Part shown: positions 53,590 through 62,833 of the stretch, one piece after another | How positions within the stretch are numbered: position 1 is the first letter of the stretch | Layout of the letters: every line of letters starts with the position of its first letter | Source: Chitinophagales bacterium | Lineage (GTDB): Bacteria > Bacteroidota > Bacteroidia > Chitinophagales > UBA2359 | NCBI GenBank assembly: GCA_041392475.1 | Contig: JAWKLZ010000002.1 | Span: 1-64,000, forward strand | Direction: 5' to 3' | DNA length: 64,000 bases | Translations under genes and position numbers: made by a program | Notes under the pieces: generated by a model | Database searches by the model: none | Seen by the model: the letters and a program-made list of their open reading frames with translations, nothing else | What the model was told of the DNA's origin: nothing

Positions 53590-55137
53590 ATGAATAAATA
53601 TTTTTCTTATATTTTAATCTTCACATTAGCCTTCTTGATTCTCCCAAGTTGTGCCAATTTGGATGAAGAAATCAAAGATGGTTTCACAGTCATCGAAGAA
53701 GGGGATGCTGATCCTGCACAATTGGTGCAAGGAGCTTACAACGGGCTTCGTAACCTACAGACCCAAGAAGAAATGGGTTCCATAATTCTCCATACAACAG
53801 ATGAAATGGCAGGGCCTACAAGAGGTCGAGATTGGGATGATGCTGGTATCTGGCGTGTATTACACACCCACTCATGGACAACTGCTCATGCTTATATAAA
53901 CAGGCTATGGAAATCTTTGAATACCAATTCTTTCAGTGCTTTCAATGCCTTGTGTGCAGGTGCAACAGGACAGACCAAAGCAGAAGCAACATTTCTAAGG
54001 GCATTACATGACTTTTACATTTTAGATACTTTTGGTAAATTACCAAGACGAGCTTGTGGTGAGAACTTGGTTAATCCACCTTCTCAAATTTTAGGTCGTG
54101 CAGAATTACCAAGTATTATTATTGGTGAATTAGAAGCAGAAATAGGAAACCTACCCGAAGGTGGCAATGCTGCCTTAGCAAATAAGGATGCTGCCTACGC
54201 ACTTCTAGCAAAAATATACTTGAACAAAGCGGTTTATGCAGCAACTGGGGCTGATGGAGGTGCATTGGAAGGCCCTTATAGCTTTGATGCTGCTGACATG
54301 GACAAAGTAATTCAATATTGTGACAACATCATTAACAGTGGTCGTTATTCAGTAGATGACAACTATTTTGACAACTTTGTTCCTGACAATGGCGAACAAT
54401 CAAGTGAGTTAATTTTTGTTTCTGAAAATACTTCAGGAGCAGCAGCAGGTAATGTTCGTTGCTACTTTCACATGACTACTCACTACAACCAAAACCCAAG
54501 TGGATGGAATGGTTTTGTAGCTCTGACTGACTTGTACAACCTATTTGAAGAAGGAGACAAGCGTGTAAAAGCAGAACTTCCTCTTTTTCAAGAAGGTAAT
54601 TCTGGTCTAAATGCAGGTTTTTTGGTAGGACAGCAATACGATGTAGATGGAAATCCATTACAGGACAGAACTGGTAGTCCTTTGTCATTTACACCTGATT
54701 TTAAATTGACAGAAACAGGTTCTAACCTTGAAGTAACAGGTATTCGTTGTATTAAATATCCTGTTGATTATACTGTTCCAGGAGATCTTGCGGATAATGA
54801 TTTTGTCATCTTCCGATTTGCAGATGTATGGTTGATGAAAGCAGAAGCAATGATGCGTAAAGGAAATACTGCTGCGGCTTTGGATATGGTGAACACACTT
54901 CGTGGAATTAGAGGAGCTTCACAATTGGGTTCTCTTAGCGAACAAACACTATTGGATGAGAGAGGAAGAGAATTGTATTGGGAAGGTTGGAGAAGAAATG
55001 ACCAAATTCGTTTCGGAACTTACTTGGGTACATGGCAAGAAAAACCAAATCCTTCTTCAGCAACTCGTTTGTTGTTCTGTATTCCTGGTGAAGCAATTTC
55101 TACCAATCCTAACTTGGAGCAAAATCCAGGTTACTAA
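53590..55137 (+). CDS. SusD/RagB-type surface lipoprotein
   Basis: This 515-residue protein has a lipoprotein signal (lipobox LPSC, Cys21) followed by the SusD helical scaffold: AQLVQGAYNGLRNL, YINRLWKSLN, AEATFLRALHDFYILDTFGKLP and AYALLAKIYLNKAVY. The C-terminal RagB part includes FRFADVWLMKAEAMMRKGN, ALDMVNTLRG.RGA and ERGRELYWEGWRRNDQIRFG. It forms the substrate-binding lid over the SusC barrel. A hairpin terminator follows, and an insertion sequence sits directly after that. Confidence 0.94.
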   Translation: MNKYFSYILIFTLAFLILPSCANLDEEIKDGFTVIEEGDADPAQLVQGAYNGLRNLQTQEEMGSIILHTTDEMAGPTRGRDWDDAGIWRVLHTHSWTTAHAYINRLWKSLNTNSFSAFNALCAGATGQTKAEATFLRALHDFYILDTFGKLPRRACGENLVNPPSQILGRAELPSIIIGELEAEIGNLPEGGNAALANKDAAYALLAKIYLNKAVYAATGADGGALEGPYSFDAADMDKVIQYCDNIINSGRYSVDDNYFDNFVPDNGEQSSELIFVSENTSGAAAGNVRCYFHMTTHYNQNPSGWNGFVALTDLYNLFEEGDKRVKAELPLFQEGNSGLNAGFLVGQQYDVDGNPLQDRTGSPLSFTPDFKLTETGSNLEVTGIRCIKYPVDYTVPGDLADNDFVIFRFADVWLMKAEAMMRKGNTAAALDMVNTLRGIRGASQLGSLSEQTLLDERGRELYWEGWRRNDQIRFGTYLGTWQEKPNPSSATRLLFCIPGEAISTNPNLEQNPGY

Positions 55138-55217
55138 ATATTGCTTATATGACAGAGCATAATATTAGTAACTGAGTGATTATAAAACGCACAGTTTAAA
55201 TATTATTCTCAACAAAG

Positions 55218-55258
55218 AAACAGGTTGTTCTATATTTTAGAGCAACCTGTTTTTTATA
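55218..55258 (+). terminator. Rho-independent terminator of the SusC/SusD unit
   Basis: An 11-bp stem with one G-T pair (caggttgttct / agagcaacctg) has a 7-base loop and is followed by a six-T run. The insertion sequence begins within a few bases of the T run. Confidence 0.8.
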
Positions 55259-55260
55259 TA

Positions 55261-57140
55261 GTGCTTGAACGATAAGGCACAAATATTTGATATTGATTAA
55301 AATAAAGAGCTTTTTTTGCTTGAATTTTATAGTAGAAATTATTATCTTAGCAATTGCAATATTTGTATAATGTTAATTACGAATCAAATGATGATTTGTC
55401 TGTCTATGAGATTCGTGTAAAAAAGTATTACTATCTGATGCGTAAAGAATTTGAAGCACAATTACAATTGGATTCGATTCCTATTGGAGAGGTAGAAATA
55501 GATATGCGAAGCCGTCATGAGCTACCTCAACTATTAGCAGGATTACAGCATATTTTCACGAATGAAGCACTTCGAACAGCCGTTCTGAAAGTTTTATCTG
55601 AGGCTATTTTGTCAGAAAAAAAAGCGACGGGTCGTTTGGGAATGAGTTTATGGGAATTATTTGTTTTGGGTTGTTGCCGTCTAAATTTAAATATAGATTA
55701 TGATAATCTACATGATTTATCGAATAATCACCATTCACTTCGAGGGATATTAGGTGTAGCAACGAGAGGTTATCTACCGAATGTAAAACATTATTGTTTG
55801 CAAACAATTAAAGATAATGTTGGTTTACTTACTGAAGATAACCTTAATGAAATCAATAAAATAATAGTTAATGAAGGTCATCAATTAAAAAAAAAGGAAG
55901 GTAAAATTTTAGAGTTGAATCTCAAAGCAGATTCGTTTGTAGTAGAACGTCATATTCATTTTCCAACCGATATCCGTTTATTGTGGGATTGTGTACATAA
56001 ATGTATTGGTTTTATAAAGCTGTTAAAAAGCGTAGTAGACATATCAGGATTACGTAATTATAAATCAATACGTAAAAAAATAAAAAGATTATATACGCTT
56101 ACAGCAAGAATACATAAACGAAAAGGTAATAATTATATAAAACGCCTTCAAGATTCGACAGAGGAGTATTTGGCAGCAACCTATCCTTTATTAAAGAAAG
56201 TGAATGATTTAGTAGAAGCTTTGAGTGAAATAATTGATTCAAAACCTCACTTAGCAACAAAGTTAGAAAGCTTGAAATATTATCGAGATATGTTAAAAAA
56301 ACATATCGATTTGGTGGATAGACGTATTCTACAAGGCGAACAAATTCCTCATTCGGAAAAGGTATTTTCCATTTTTGAACCTGAAACGGAGTGGTTGAAG
56401 AAGGGCAAGGTGCACCCAAATGTAGAATTGGGGCATAATGTGTTGATTGTAACTGACCAATTTCACTTTATTGTTTATCACAAAGTAGCTGTAAAAGAAC
56501 AAGATAAGGATTTAGTGATTCCATTAGGGAAGGAATTACAGGAACGCTTCAAAGAAAAGTGCAAATTGTATAGTATTAGTTTTGATAAAGGTTTCTGGCT
56601 GAAATCAAATAAGGAAGCGATGGAAAAAATATTCGATATAGTTGTGATGCCTAAAAAAGGAAAACCAACTATTGCTGAGAAAGAGGCGTACCAGGCAGAT
56701 AACTACAAAACTTATAAGCGTAAACATAGTGCAGTAGAATCAAATATTAATGAATTGGAACAGGGTGGTTTGGATAAAGTAGCGGATAAGGGCTTGGATG
56801 GCTTCAAGAAATATGTGGCATGGGGAGTATTGGCTTACAATTTAAAGCGATTGGGCAGATTGTGCATGGAGCAGCAAAAAGCGAAAGCCAAGAAACTGCA
56901 AAAAGCGAAAAAACGAAAGCTCAAAAAAGCCTCTTGAGTTTCAAAATAGGCTTTTCTTTATAAATTGTTGATAAATAAGATTTTAACGTATTTCATAGGG
57001 GATTGTCTGCTCCGAAATGAGCGCAATGCAATGTATATCAGTAATTTAGAAAGAAATTGCCTCAAAACTCAAAAAAACATTCTCATAGATGTTTTTTTTT
57101 AATCTGTTTTTAATAAAAAAGCCTGTTTTCGTTCAGGCAC
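55261..57140 (+). mobile_element. Insertion sequence with terminal inverted repeats (ISNCY-like)
   Basis: The left end reads gtgcttgaacgataa and the reverse complement of the right end reads gtgcctgaacgaaaa: 13 of 15 bases match, starting at the outermost base. Both ends are flanked by tatata, which would be a 5-6 bp target duplication. One transposase gene fills the element. Both ends can also fold into small hairpins, so the exact boundaries carry some doubt. Confidence 0.65.
55438..56937 (+). CDS. ISNCY-like DDE transposase
   Basis: The protein is 499 residues from the ATG chosen here (MRKEFEAQLQLDSIPIGEVEI); a TTG start 28 codons upstream is possible. The N-terminal region (HELPQLLAGLQHIF) and a central catalytic-type region (LKADSFVVERHIHFPTDIRLLWDCVHKCI) fit the large ISNCY/IS1202-like transposases. 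Further DDE candidates lie in FDKGFW and in the terminal KRKHSAVESNINELEQGGLD, with the late glutamate. A lysine-rich tail ends the protein. The frame is intact, so the element may be active. Confidence 0.75.
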   Translation: MRKEFEAQLQLDSIPIGEVEIDMRSRHELPQLLAGLQHIFTNEALRTAVLKVLSEAILSEKKATGRLGMSLWELFVLGCCRLNLNIDYDNLHDLSNNHHSLRGILGVATRGYLPNVKHYCLQTIKDNVGLLTEDNLNEINKIIVNEGHQLKKKEGKILELNLKADSFVVERHIHFPTDIRLLWDCVHKCIGFIKLLKSVVDISGLRNYKSIRKKIKRLYTLTARIHKRKGNNYIKRLQDSTEEYLAATYPLLKKVNDLVEALSEIIDSKPHLATKLESLKYYRDMLKKHIDLVDRRILQGEQIPHSEKVFSIFEPETEWLKKGKVHPNVELGHNVLIVTDQFHFIVYHKVAVKEQDKDLVIPLGKELQERFKEKCKLYSISFDKGFWLKSNKEAMEKIFDIVVMPKKGKPTIAEKEAYQADNYKTYKRKHSAVESNINELEQGGLDKVADKGLDGFKKYVAWGVLAYNLKRLGRLCMEQQKAKAKKLQKAKKRKLKKAS

Positions 57141-57347
57141 TATATATGACAATCTCACTTCAAAATCTTCTCTAATTTTACTGCACATCAGATTATTTGA
57201 ATGTATTTAGTTTTGTTTTTCTGTCTTGTAAGTTGGACGATGGGCTATTGTTCTATGATAGGACAAATGTGTTACAAAACAATATGTACTTAATTTTCTT
57301 TGGTTTGAAGGAAATCATTATCTTAGCTATCAAAAATCAAGAGCAAT

Positions 57348-57666
57348 ATGTTGAAAACATTGTGGCAAAAAGTACAATCCTACAAACGTGAAGAAAAAGG
57401 GGAGAGTCTTCGTCAAGCGAGTAAAAATTTAGGGATTCCCAAAAGTACACTTCATTATCAAGAGCAACCGTCTATCGCAACGGATAGACTCTTTGGGAAC
57501 CGATTATTGGAATACACAAGGAGGGCAAAATTTCTTAAAGCGGATGATTATCAGCGTAATTTATACATTTGGGGCTATCCGTCTAAAGTTGGACAGATAC
57601 TTATCTTGCTTTAACTGTGGCTGTGGAGATTCCTTTAAGAATCAAATATTTCTAGAAGCAGAATAA
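57348..57666 (+). pseudogene. Frameshifted, truncated HTH transposase remnant
   Basis: The first part (MLKTLWQKVQSYKREEKGES then LRQASKNLGIPKSTLHYQEQ) is the helix-turn-helix start of a known transposase family. Its expected continuation, DYWNTQGGQNFLKRMIISVI then YTFGA, is present one frame over from about 57481. After that the sequence diverges and stops. The gene is therefore broken by a frameshift near 57480 and lacks its catalytic part. Confidence 0.75.
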
Positions 57667-57723
57667 AGCGATAAGACCAACTCCCCTAGTAGTTGAACTC
57701 CTAGGGAGTTCTGAATAGGTATT

Positions 57724-58494
57724 TCAACGCACCTTTCCAAACCCCAACAGATACCCGACTTCAAACGACAACATCGAACCATTGCTATAAAAATCAACTG
57801 TTTCCACCCTGTTTCCATTTTCCACATAATACAACTCACCTACAATTGGAGGAGCATCTCCACCGCCTTTTCGATAGTTGAGACCAAATCGAAGCATTCT
57901 GTTGGAGTTTTTGCCAATCGTTTTTTCAAAAAATGCACCGAAGACCCAAAAATGGTTGTTTGTTTGATATGCCTCATAGTCCATATTCAGTCCTGTCAAA
58001 CACCCTCCAAATACGGCAGGGTCTGGTTCTTCACAAGTACCTGTATTTGAACCACTATCATAAGGATACCAAGTTTTGCTATATCCTACTAAAGCACCGA
58101 TAAATTTTGTGGAAGTTTTGCCAATTGGTCGTCGAAACAATACGTTGCCTCCAATATGTGAGTTGCCATCCAAACCGCCAATACCACCTTTAAAATTGGG
58201 TATATTTCCCGTTTGAAAGAAGGTACTGGGCGAAGCCTCATAACTTTTATTGTGGTACCCGCCAACAACTTGTAGGCTCAAAGAAGGCGTAAAGCGATAG
58301 CCTACAAAGGCTTCGGCAGGAAAAGGAAGGTTAAAACCCCAACGTTGGGCATCTCCAATGTTTTTGTCGAGATGGGTAACAGTAAGGCATACACCAACAG
58401 ATGCTCCTGCATAGAAAGGCTGGTTTTGGGCTTCAATGGAAGAATATTGAAGGAGGAAAAAGAAAGATAGGATGAAGGTAAGTATTGATTTCAT
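57724..58494 (-). CDS. Outer-membrane beta-barrel protein of unknown function
   Basis: This is a 256-residue protein. The start is the ATG before KSILTFILSFFFLLQYSSIEAQ, a clear signal peptide; the open frame extends 11 codons upstream. The body alternates polar and hydrophobic residues with Gly/aromatic strand ends (FYAGASVGVCLTV, SLQVVGGYHNKSY, FWVFGAFFEKTIG), as in small porin-like barrels. It ends MLSFEVGYLLGFGKVR. Three cysteines in the middle (TGTCEEPDPAVFGGCL) may form a loop disulfide. Confidence 0.75.
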   Translation of the reverse strand: MKSILTFILSFFFLLQYSSIEAQNQPFYAGASVGVCLTVTHLDKNIGDAQRWGFNLPFPAEAFVGYRFTPSLSLQVVGGYHNKSYEASPSTFFQTGNIPNFKGGIGGLDGNSHIGGNVLFRRPIGKTSTKFIGALVGYSKTWYPYDSGSNTGTCEEPDPAVFGGCLTGLNMDYEAYQTNNHFWVFGAFFEKTIGKNSNRMLRFGLNYRKGGGDAPPIVGELYYVENGNRVETVDFYSNGSMLSFEVGYLLGFGKVR

Positions 58495-58592
58495 ATTGAT
58501 AGTGATTTTTAATGTTTGATAAAACAAATTTGTAAATATTTTTCATGCAGTTTGTTTTATATTTCATTAGAAACAGGGGGTAACAATGCTAA

Positions 58593-59657
58593 CTAATCCT
58601 CCGCAACAATCGCCCGACAAATCCAATCTCCCACCTCCGAAGTGCCATAGTGAATCTCCTTGTTCAAATCCTCAGTCACATACCCTTCCTTCAATGCCTT
58701 ATCCACCGCCACACGAATTGCAGCAGCTTCTTCCAGCATATCCAAATGCTCCAAAAGCATGGCAGCCGAAAGAATTGTCGCCATTGGGTTCGCAATATTT
58801 TTACCCGCAGCCTGTGGATACGAGCCGTGAATGGGTTCAAACATGGCAGTTTTATCGCCTACCGAAGCAGAAGGCAGCAAGCCCAAGGACCCCGCAATCA
58901 CACTCGATTCGTCCGAAATAATATCGCCAAACATATTGCCTGTCACAATCACATCAAACTGCTTGGGCCACAAAATCATTTGCATAGCCGCATTGTCCAC
59001 AAACAAATAATCGACTTCAACATCCCGATATTCCGCTGCAATCGCTTGAAACTGTTCCCTCCAAAGCCTCGAACTTTCCAGCACATTTGCCTTGTCAATG
59101 AGCGTCACTTTTTTGCGGCGTTTTTGGGCAGCTTTGAAGGCAAGATGCACGATGCGTACAATTTCATGGGCATGGTACATACAGGTATCGTAGGCACTTT
59201 CACCGTCATTCAACCTACCTTTTTCACCAAAGTAAATACCGCCTGTCAGTTCCCGATACATCACCAAATCAACTCCTTGTATGCGTTCTTTCCTCAATGG
59301 CGACAAATCCAACAGTGCATCATAGGCAACCACAGGACGGATATTGGCAAACAAACCCAGCTCTTTTCGCAAACGCAACAAACCCTGTTCGGGGCGCACT
59401 TTCGCACTTGGGTCGTTGTCATATTTGGGGTGTCCGATTGCGCCAAACAAAAAAGCATCGGCATTGACACACACTTCCAACGTTTTGGCAGGAAGTGGGT
59501 CGCCCGTTTTGTCAATCGCAATCGCTCCCACATCTGCATAATGGTAGTGAAACTCATGCCCAAATTTTTCGGCAATCACATCCATCACCTTGATTGCTTC
59601 GGCTACTACTTCTGGCCCTATTCCGTCACCAGGAAGGACTCCTATATTTTTTACCAT
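58593..59657 (-). CDS. leuB: 3-isopropylmalate dehydrogenase
   Basis: This 354-residue NAD-dependent decarboxylating dehydrogenase of leucine synthesis starts VLPGDGIGPEVV. It contains the substrate loop LLRLRKELGLFANIRPV, the catalytic Tyr in MYRELTGGIYFG, the Lys in IDKANVLESSRLWRE, the metal aspartates in VDYLFVDNAAMQ and GNMFGDIISDESS, and the NAD-binding EPIHGSYPQAAGKNIANP. No leuACD genes are nearby in the window. It lies 39 bases after the Omp85-fusion gene on the same strand and may be read from the same transcript. Confidence 0.95.
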   Translation of the reverse strand: MVKNIGVLPGDGIGPEVVAEAIKVMDVIAEKFGHEFHYHYADVGAIAIDKTGDPLPAKTLEVCVNADAFLFGAIGHPKYDNDPSAKVRPEQGLLRLRKELGLFANIRPVVAYDALLDLSPLRKERIQGVDLVMYRELTGGIYFGEKGRLNDGESAYDTCMYHAHEIVRIVHLAFKAAQKRRKKVTLIDKANVLESSRLWREQFQAIAAEYRDVEVDYLFVDNAAMQMILWPKQFDVIVTGNMFGDIISDESSVIAGSLGLLPSASVGDKTAMFEPIHGSYPQAAGKNIANPMATILSAAMLLEHLDMLEEAAAIRVAVDKALKEGYVTEDLNKEIHYGTSEVGDWICRAIVAED

Positions 59658-59696
59658 CTTTTTGAAGTTCTTTTGTTAGTGTTCGTTACGTCAAAA

Positions 59697-62327
59697 TTAA
59701 AACAAAAATCCCGCTCCAATCGTCAATAAATCATCTTCTTTCGACTTACCATAGGTCACTCGAAAAACTGCCATTCCAAAAGGTGCAAAAAACACCCCAC
59801 CGCCATACGCATGGTGCATCACAGTTGAAGTATCATCTTCTACCCAAACACGTCCAAAGTCATTGAAGAGAATCATTCCCACTGTGGTAGGCAGAATATA
59901 GTTGTTAATATCGAACAGTTTGATTCTGAGGTCAGTATTTTGGAAGAAACTGGTTTGACCAGAATATCGGAATCTTCGTCCTCCCCTAAAGTTTTGGATA
60001 TTGCCAAGCGTATTGGCTTGAAAAAACTCAAAGTCACCAAAATTGTGTGCCCCTCCTGCTCTTACTGCAAAAACAGCTTTTTTACCAAGTGGCAGATAAC
60101 CTTTTAGTTCACCTCCCAATCGTAGAAAACTTTTGTCTTGATTATTGTCGATGCGGCTATTGTAACTCACATCTAAGTTGAATATACCTCCTTGAAGTGG
60201 CATCTGAACACTATTGACACGTTGGTATTGATAGGCCAATTTTGCACCGACATACTGACTTGCAGTAAAATCTTGTTCGGTCAATCCTGATTCATCCGTA
60301 GCCACAAATCGCCCCTCTGTTTTTTCTATATCGGTCCACTGATATTGCGGTCCAAAAGAAATAGATTGACGTTCCATGTTCCATTTTTGTCGGATACTGG
60401 GATAGAAATTAATTTGTTGTAGTCGCACCCTATTGAAGTCATTTTCATCTTCCTCTCCCTCAGGTATAAAAGATGCACTAAATTCTGGTGTTTCGTTGCC
60501 CAAACCAAAGAAATTGCGGGTTGCATTGGGATAACTTACATCCAAATCCAAGTTCAAATTCCACTTGCCAATTGCGTCCGTAAAATCTCCATTGTACCTA
60601 AAATTGAAGGCATCAGCACCCAAAGAAGCATTCCCAACAATCATGTGTTTGGCTGCATAGGGTTCTTTCCTAAAGCCGTGTGTCACAATCGTTATACCTC
60701 CTCCTAATAACAATCCATCATCAGGGTTTAAGCCAAAAAATAGAGCTGGTGTTACCACATTGTTTTTAAACTCCTTTCGATTGTAGTCGTTCACCATTGA
60801 ATCCTTTGACATCTTATTGACCATTGCACCAGCCGATTGCAGTTTATTGCCCTCTTTGGTGTCGTAAATCTTTATTCTTTTGCCATTGCCAGTTGTTTCA
60901 TCCACAAATTCGTCATTGCCTTTTCCGCCAATAATGCGAACCAAAATATTTCTATTGCCGTCTCCTTTTGCAGTAAATGTATCGTCCTTTCCCAAGCCAA
61001 ACAAGCGAATTTCTTCGGTTTCTTCAGCATAAAAGATACGGTGGTAAAAAGTACCTTTATCCTCTTCTTTTTTCTTAGACAACTTTGTTACGGTCACTTC
61101 TACATCATTGTTGTTCAAAAAATTCACTTCAAATTCTTCTTTGTCATCTGAACCCACAACGGTTACTATTTTGGACAATTCATTGTACAATCGTTCTGCT
61201 GTATTAACCAATAAATCTCTGCGAGACTTGAGTTTACCGATAATATCTGCCCCGTCGATAGGAAATACTTCTTCGGGCATATCTCTAATCGCTGCTTCAA
61301 TGACTTCATCCGTCAGTTGAGTTTGCATGACTTTGGCAATATCGAGCCATTCTTTTTTGCTAATGCGGGTTGTAAAAGTGCGGTCAAAATGCCGTCCATT
61401 GAAGGCGATTCCTGCAATATCTCGGATTTCATGGTCAAAACATTGAAATTTACGCATTCCCCATTTCCGATTGGTCAATGAAGGCAGAATACCGTCAAAT
61501 TTGTAAAATGCCTGATCCCTATCTCTTGGAATCGGACGATAAACTTTACCTTTTCCTGTGTCTATTTCAGCCCAACGCCATTGATCATCGTGTCTGTCCC
61601 AATCGTTGATAAAAATATCAAACAAGCGGCTACGTACCACAAAAGTTTCATCTACCACATGGTCATGGTCTTCTTGTATCTTTTCCACCACATCATCCGT
61701 ACCTTCAATGTCTTTGGCATTGCCAAAAAATGGGCGGTCTTTTTCGTTGCCATTGGGTCTTTCTTCAAATAGGTACAAGCGATTCGCAAAAGTTTTTTGA
61801 AACTCTTCCAAATTCGGATCTTCACCAATGAATACATATTTAGGATTGGTGTGGTAAATACCGATGGCTTCTGCCATGCGAGGAATAGCAAAAGCACCAT
61901 AAGGATGTCCTGCCGAAATTTGATCTTGAATCAAATCCACTGCAAAGGTTTCTTTAAACTCCTCCGGAACTACCGAAGAAGGGTCTTTGTCAATGGTTCG
62001 GAGTACAAACTGATTTTCGTTTTCATTCTCTAATCGCAGTGAAAGTGTCTGCATTCCTCCACCTTTTTTGATGGGTTTCAAACCTCCTTCTACTTCTCCC
62101 AATTGAATAATGGGAATTTTGACGGGTGTAGTCCAAGCATCTCGATAGTGTTCTCCAAAAAAAGCACGTTTTCCTTTTCCTGCTTTGTAGTGTGCACCTG
62201 CAGGCATCGTGACAGTGCCATCGTCATTGAAGGTGGGTTCTACTATAATTCTCTCTGGCGCACTGCAACTTGCGGTTATCAAAAGAGCAATTACGAATAG
62301 ACCAGATAGTGTAGTAAGTTTCGTCAT
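59697..62327 (-). CDS. Lipoprotein fused to an Omp85/BamA-type beta-barrel
   Basis: This 876-residue protein has a lipoprotein signal (lipobox TASC, Cys21). The N-terminal 450 residues form a soluble domain containing RSRLFDIFINDWDRHDDQWRWAEI and RPIPRDRDQAFYKFDG. This resembles the DxDRHxxN catalytic loop of HipA/Fam20/CotH-like kinases and also occurs fused to phosphoesterase-BamA proteins in Bacteroidota. The C-terminal half is an Omp85 barrel, with the conserved FRGGRRFRYSG and a final strand VFRVTYGKSKEDDLLTIGAGFLF. It should sit in the outer membrane. A role in lipid or protein export is possible. The 8-bp repeat array lies just upstream of its start. Confidence 0.8.
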   Translation of the reverse strand: MTKLTTLSGLFVIALLITASCSAPERIIVEPTFNDDGTVTMPAGAHYKAGKGKRAFFGEHYRDAWTTPVKIPIIQLGEVEGGLKPIKKGGGMQTLSLRLENENENQFVLRTIDKDPSSVVPEEFKETFAVDLIQDQISAGHPYGAFAIPRMAEAIGIYHTNPKYVFIGEDPNLEEFQKTFANRLYLFEERPNGNEKDRPFFGNAKDIEGTDDVVEKIQEDHDHVVDETFVVRSRLFDIFINDWDRHDDQWRWAEIDTGKGKVYRPIPRDRDQAFYKFDGILPSLTNRKWGMRKFQCFDHEIRDIAGIAFNGRHFDRTFTTRISKKEWLDIAKVMQTQLTDEVIEAAIRDMPEEVFPIDGADIIGKLKSRRDLLVNTAERLYNELSKIVTVVGSDDKEEFEVNFLNNNDVEVTVTKLSKKKEEDKGTFYHRIFYAEETEEIRLFGLGKDDTFTAKGDGNRNILVRIIGGKGNDEFVDETTGNGKRIKIYDTKEGNKLQSAGAMVNKMSKDSMVNDYNRKEFKNNVVTPALFFGLNPDDGLLLGGGITIVTHGFRKEPYAAKHMIVGNASLGADAFNFRYNGDFTDAIGKWNLNLDLDVSYPNATRNFFGLGNETPEFSASFIPEGEEDENDFNRVRLQQINFYPSIRQKWNMERQSISFGPQYQWTDIEKTEGRFVATDESGLTEQDFTASQYVGAKLAYQYQRVNSVQMPLQGGIFNLDVSYNSRIDNNQDKSFLRLGGELKGYLPLGKKAVFAVRAGGAHNFGDFEFFQANTLGNIQNFRGGRRFRYSGQTSFFQNTDLRIKLFDINNYILPTTVGMILFNDFGRVWVEDDTSTVMHHAYGGGVFFAPFGMAVFRVTYGKSKEDDLLTIGAGFLF

Positions 62328-62355
62328 GTTCTTAAGTCGTTTTTGATTGTGTTGT

Positions 62356-62526
62356 TGTATGGCTTTATGGTTGTATGGTTATCATAGTTTTATGGTTTTA
62401 TGGTTTTATGGTTATCATAGTTTTATGGTTTTATGGTTGTATGGCTGTATGGTTATCATAGTTGTGTGGCTTTATGGCTGTATGGTTATCATAGTTGTGT
62501 GGCTTTATGGTTGTATGGTTATCATA
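62356..62526. repeat. Tandem array of 8-bp units in a 33-bp higher-order pattern
   Basis: Units of the type ttttatgg, ttgtatgg and ctgtatgg are punctuated by ttatcatag. Four 33-base periods and one 41-base period (one extra octamer) can be read. The array starts about 29 bases upstream of the Omp85-fusion start codon, in its leader or promoter zone. Confidence 0.85.
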
Positions 62527-62721
62527 GCCATCAAGTTTAGTAATTAACACAAGCATTAAGTCTTGAACAAGAACAAATAATAGGAAGGAAGCTTTCTTAT
62601 AGTTCCTCTGTATAGTGTGCTTCTTTTTTATTAAAACTTCCTGTTCAAAGTTGTATGAGAAACAACAAAACCTTAGCTTGACGGCTATGATTAATTAATA
62701 TTTTTTCAAAATTACATTTTC

Positions 62722-62833
62722 AGCAATTCAGCAATTCAGCAATTCAGCAATTCAGCCATTTAGCAATTCAGCCATTTAGCCATTTAGCCATTTAGCCATT
62801 CAACCATAAAGCAATTCAACCATAAAGCAATTC
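62722..62833. repeat. Tandem array of fourteen 8-bp units
   Basis: Fourteen uninterrupted octamers of three types (agcaattc, agccattt/c, aaccataa) run into the 3' end of msrA, and the last unit supplies part of its stop codon. The octamers aaccataa and agccattt are reverse complements of the unit type in the array at 62356. Confidence 0.9.

Noticed and set aside
58650..59729. 359-residue frame opposite leuB
   Set aside because: It is the antisense shadow of an unmistakable leuB; the residue mix (His/Phe/Arg-rich) is typical of shadow frames.
62347..62547. 66-residue frame across the octamer array (repeating WLYGCMVII)
   Set aside because: It exists only because most repeat periods are 33 bases; composition is pure repeat and no start signal or homology is seen.
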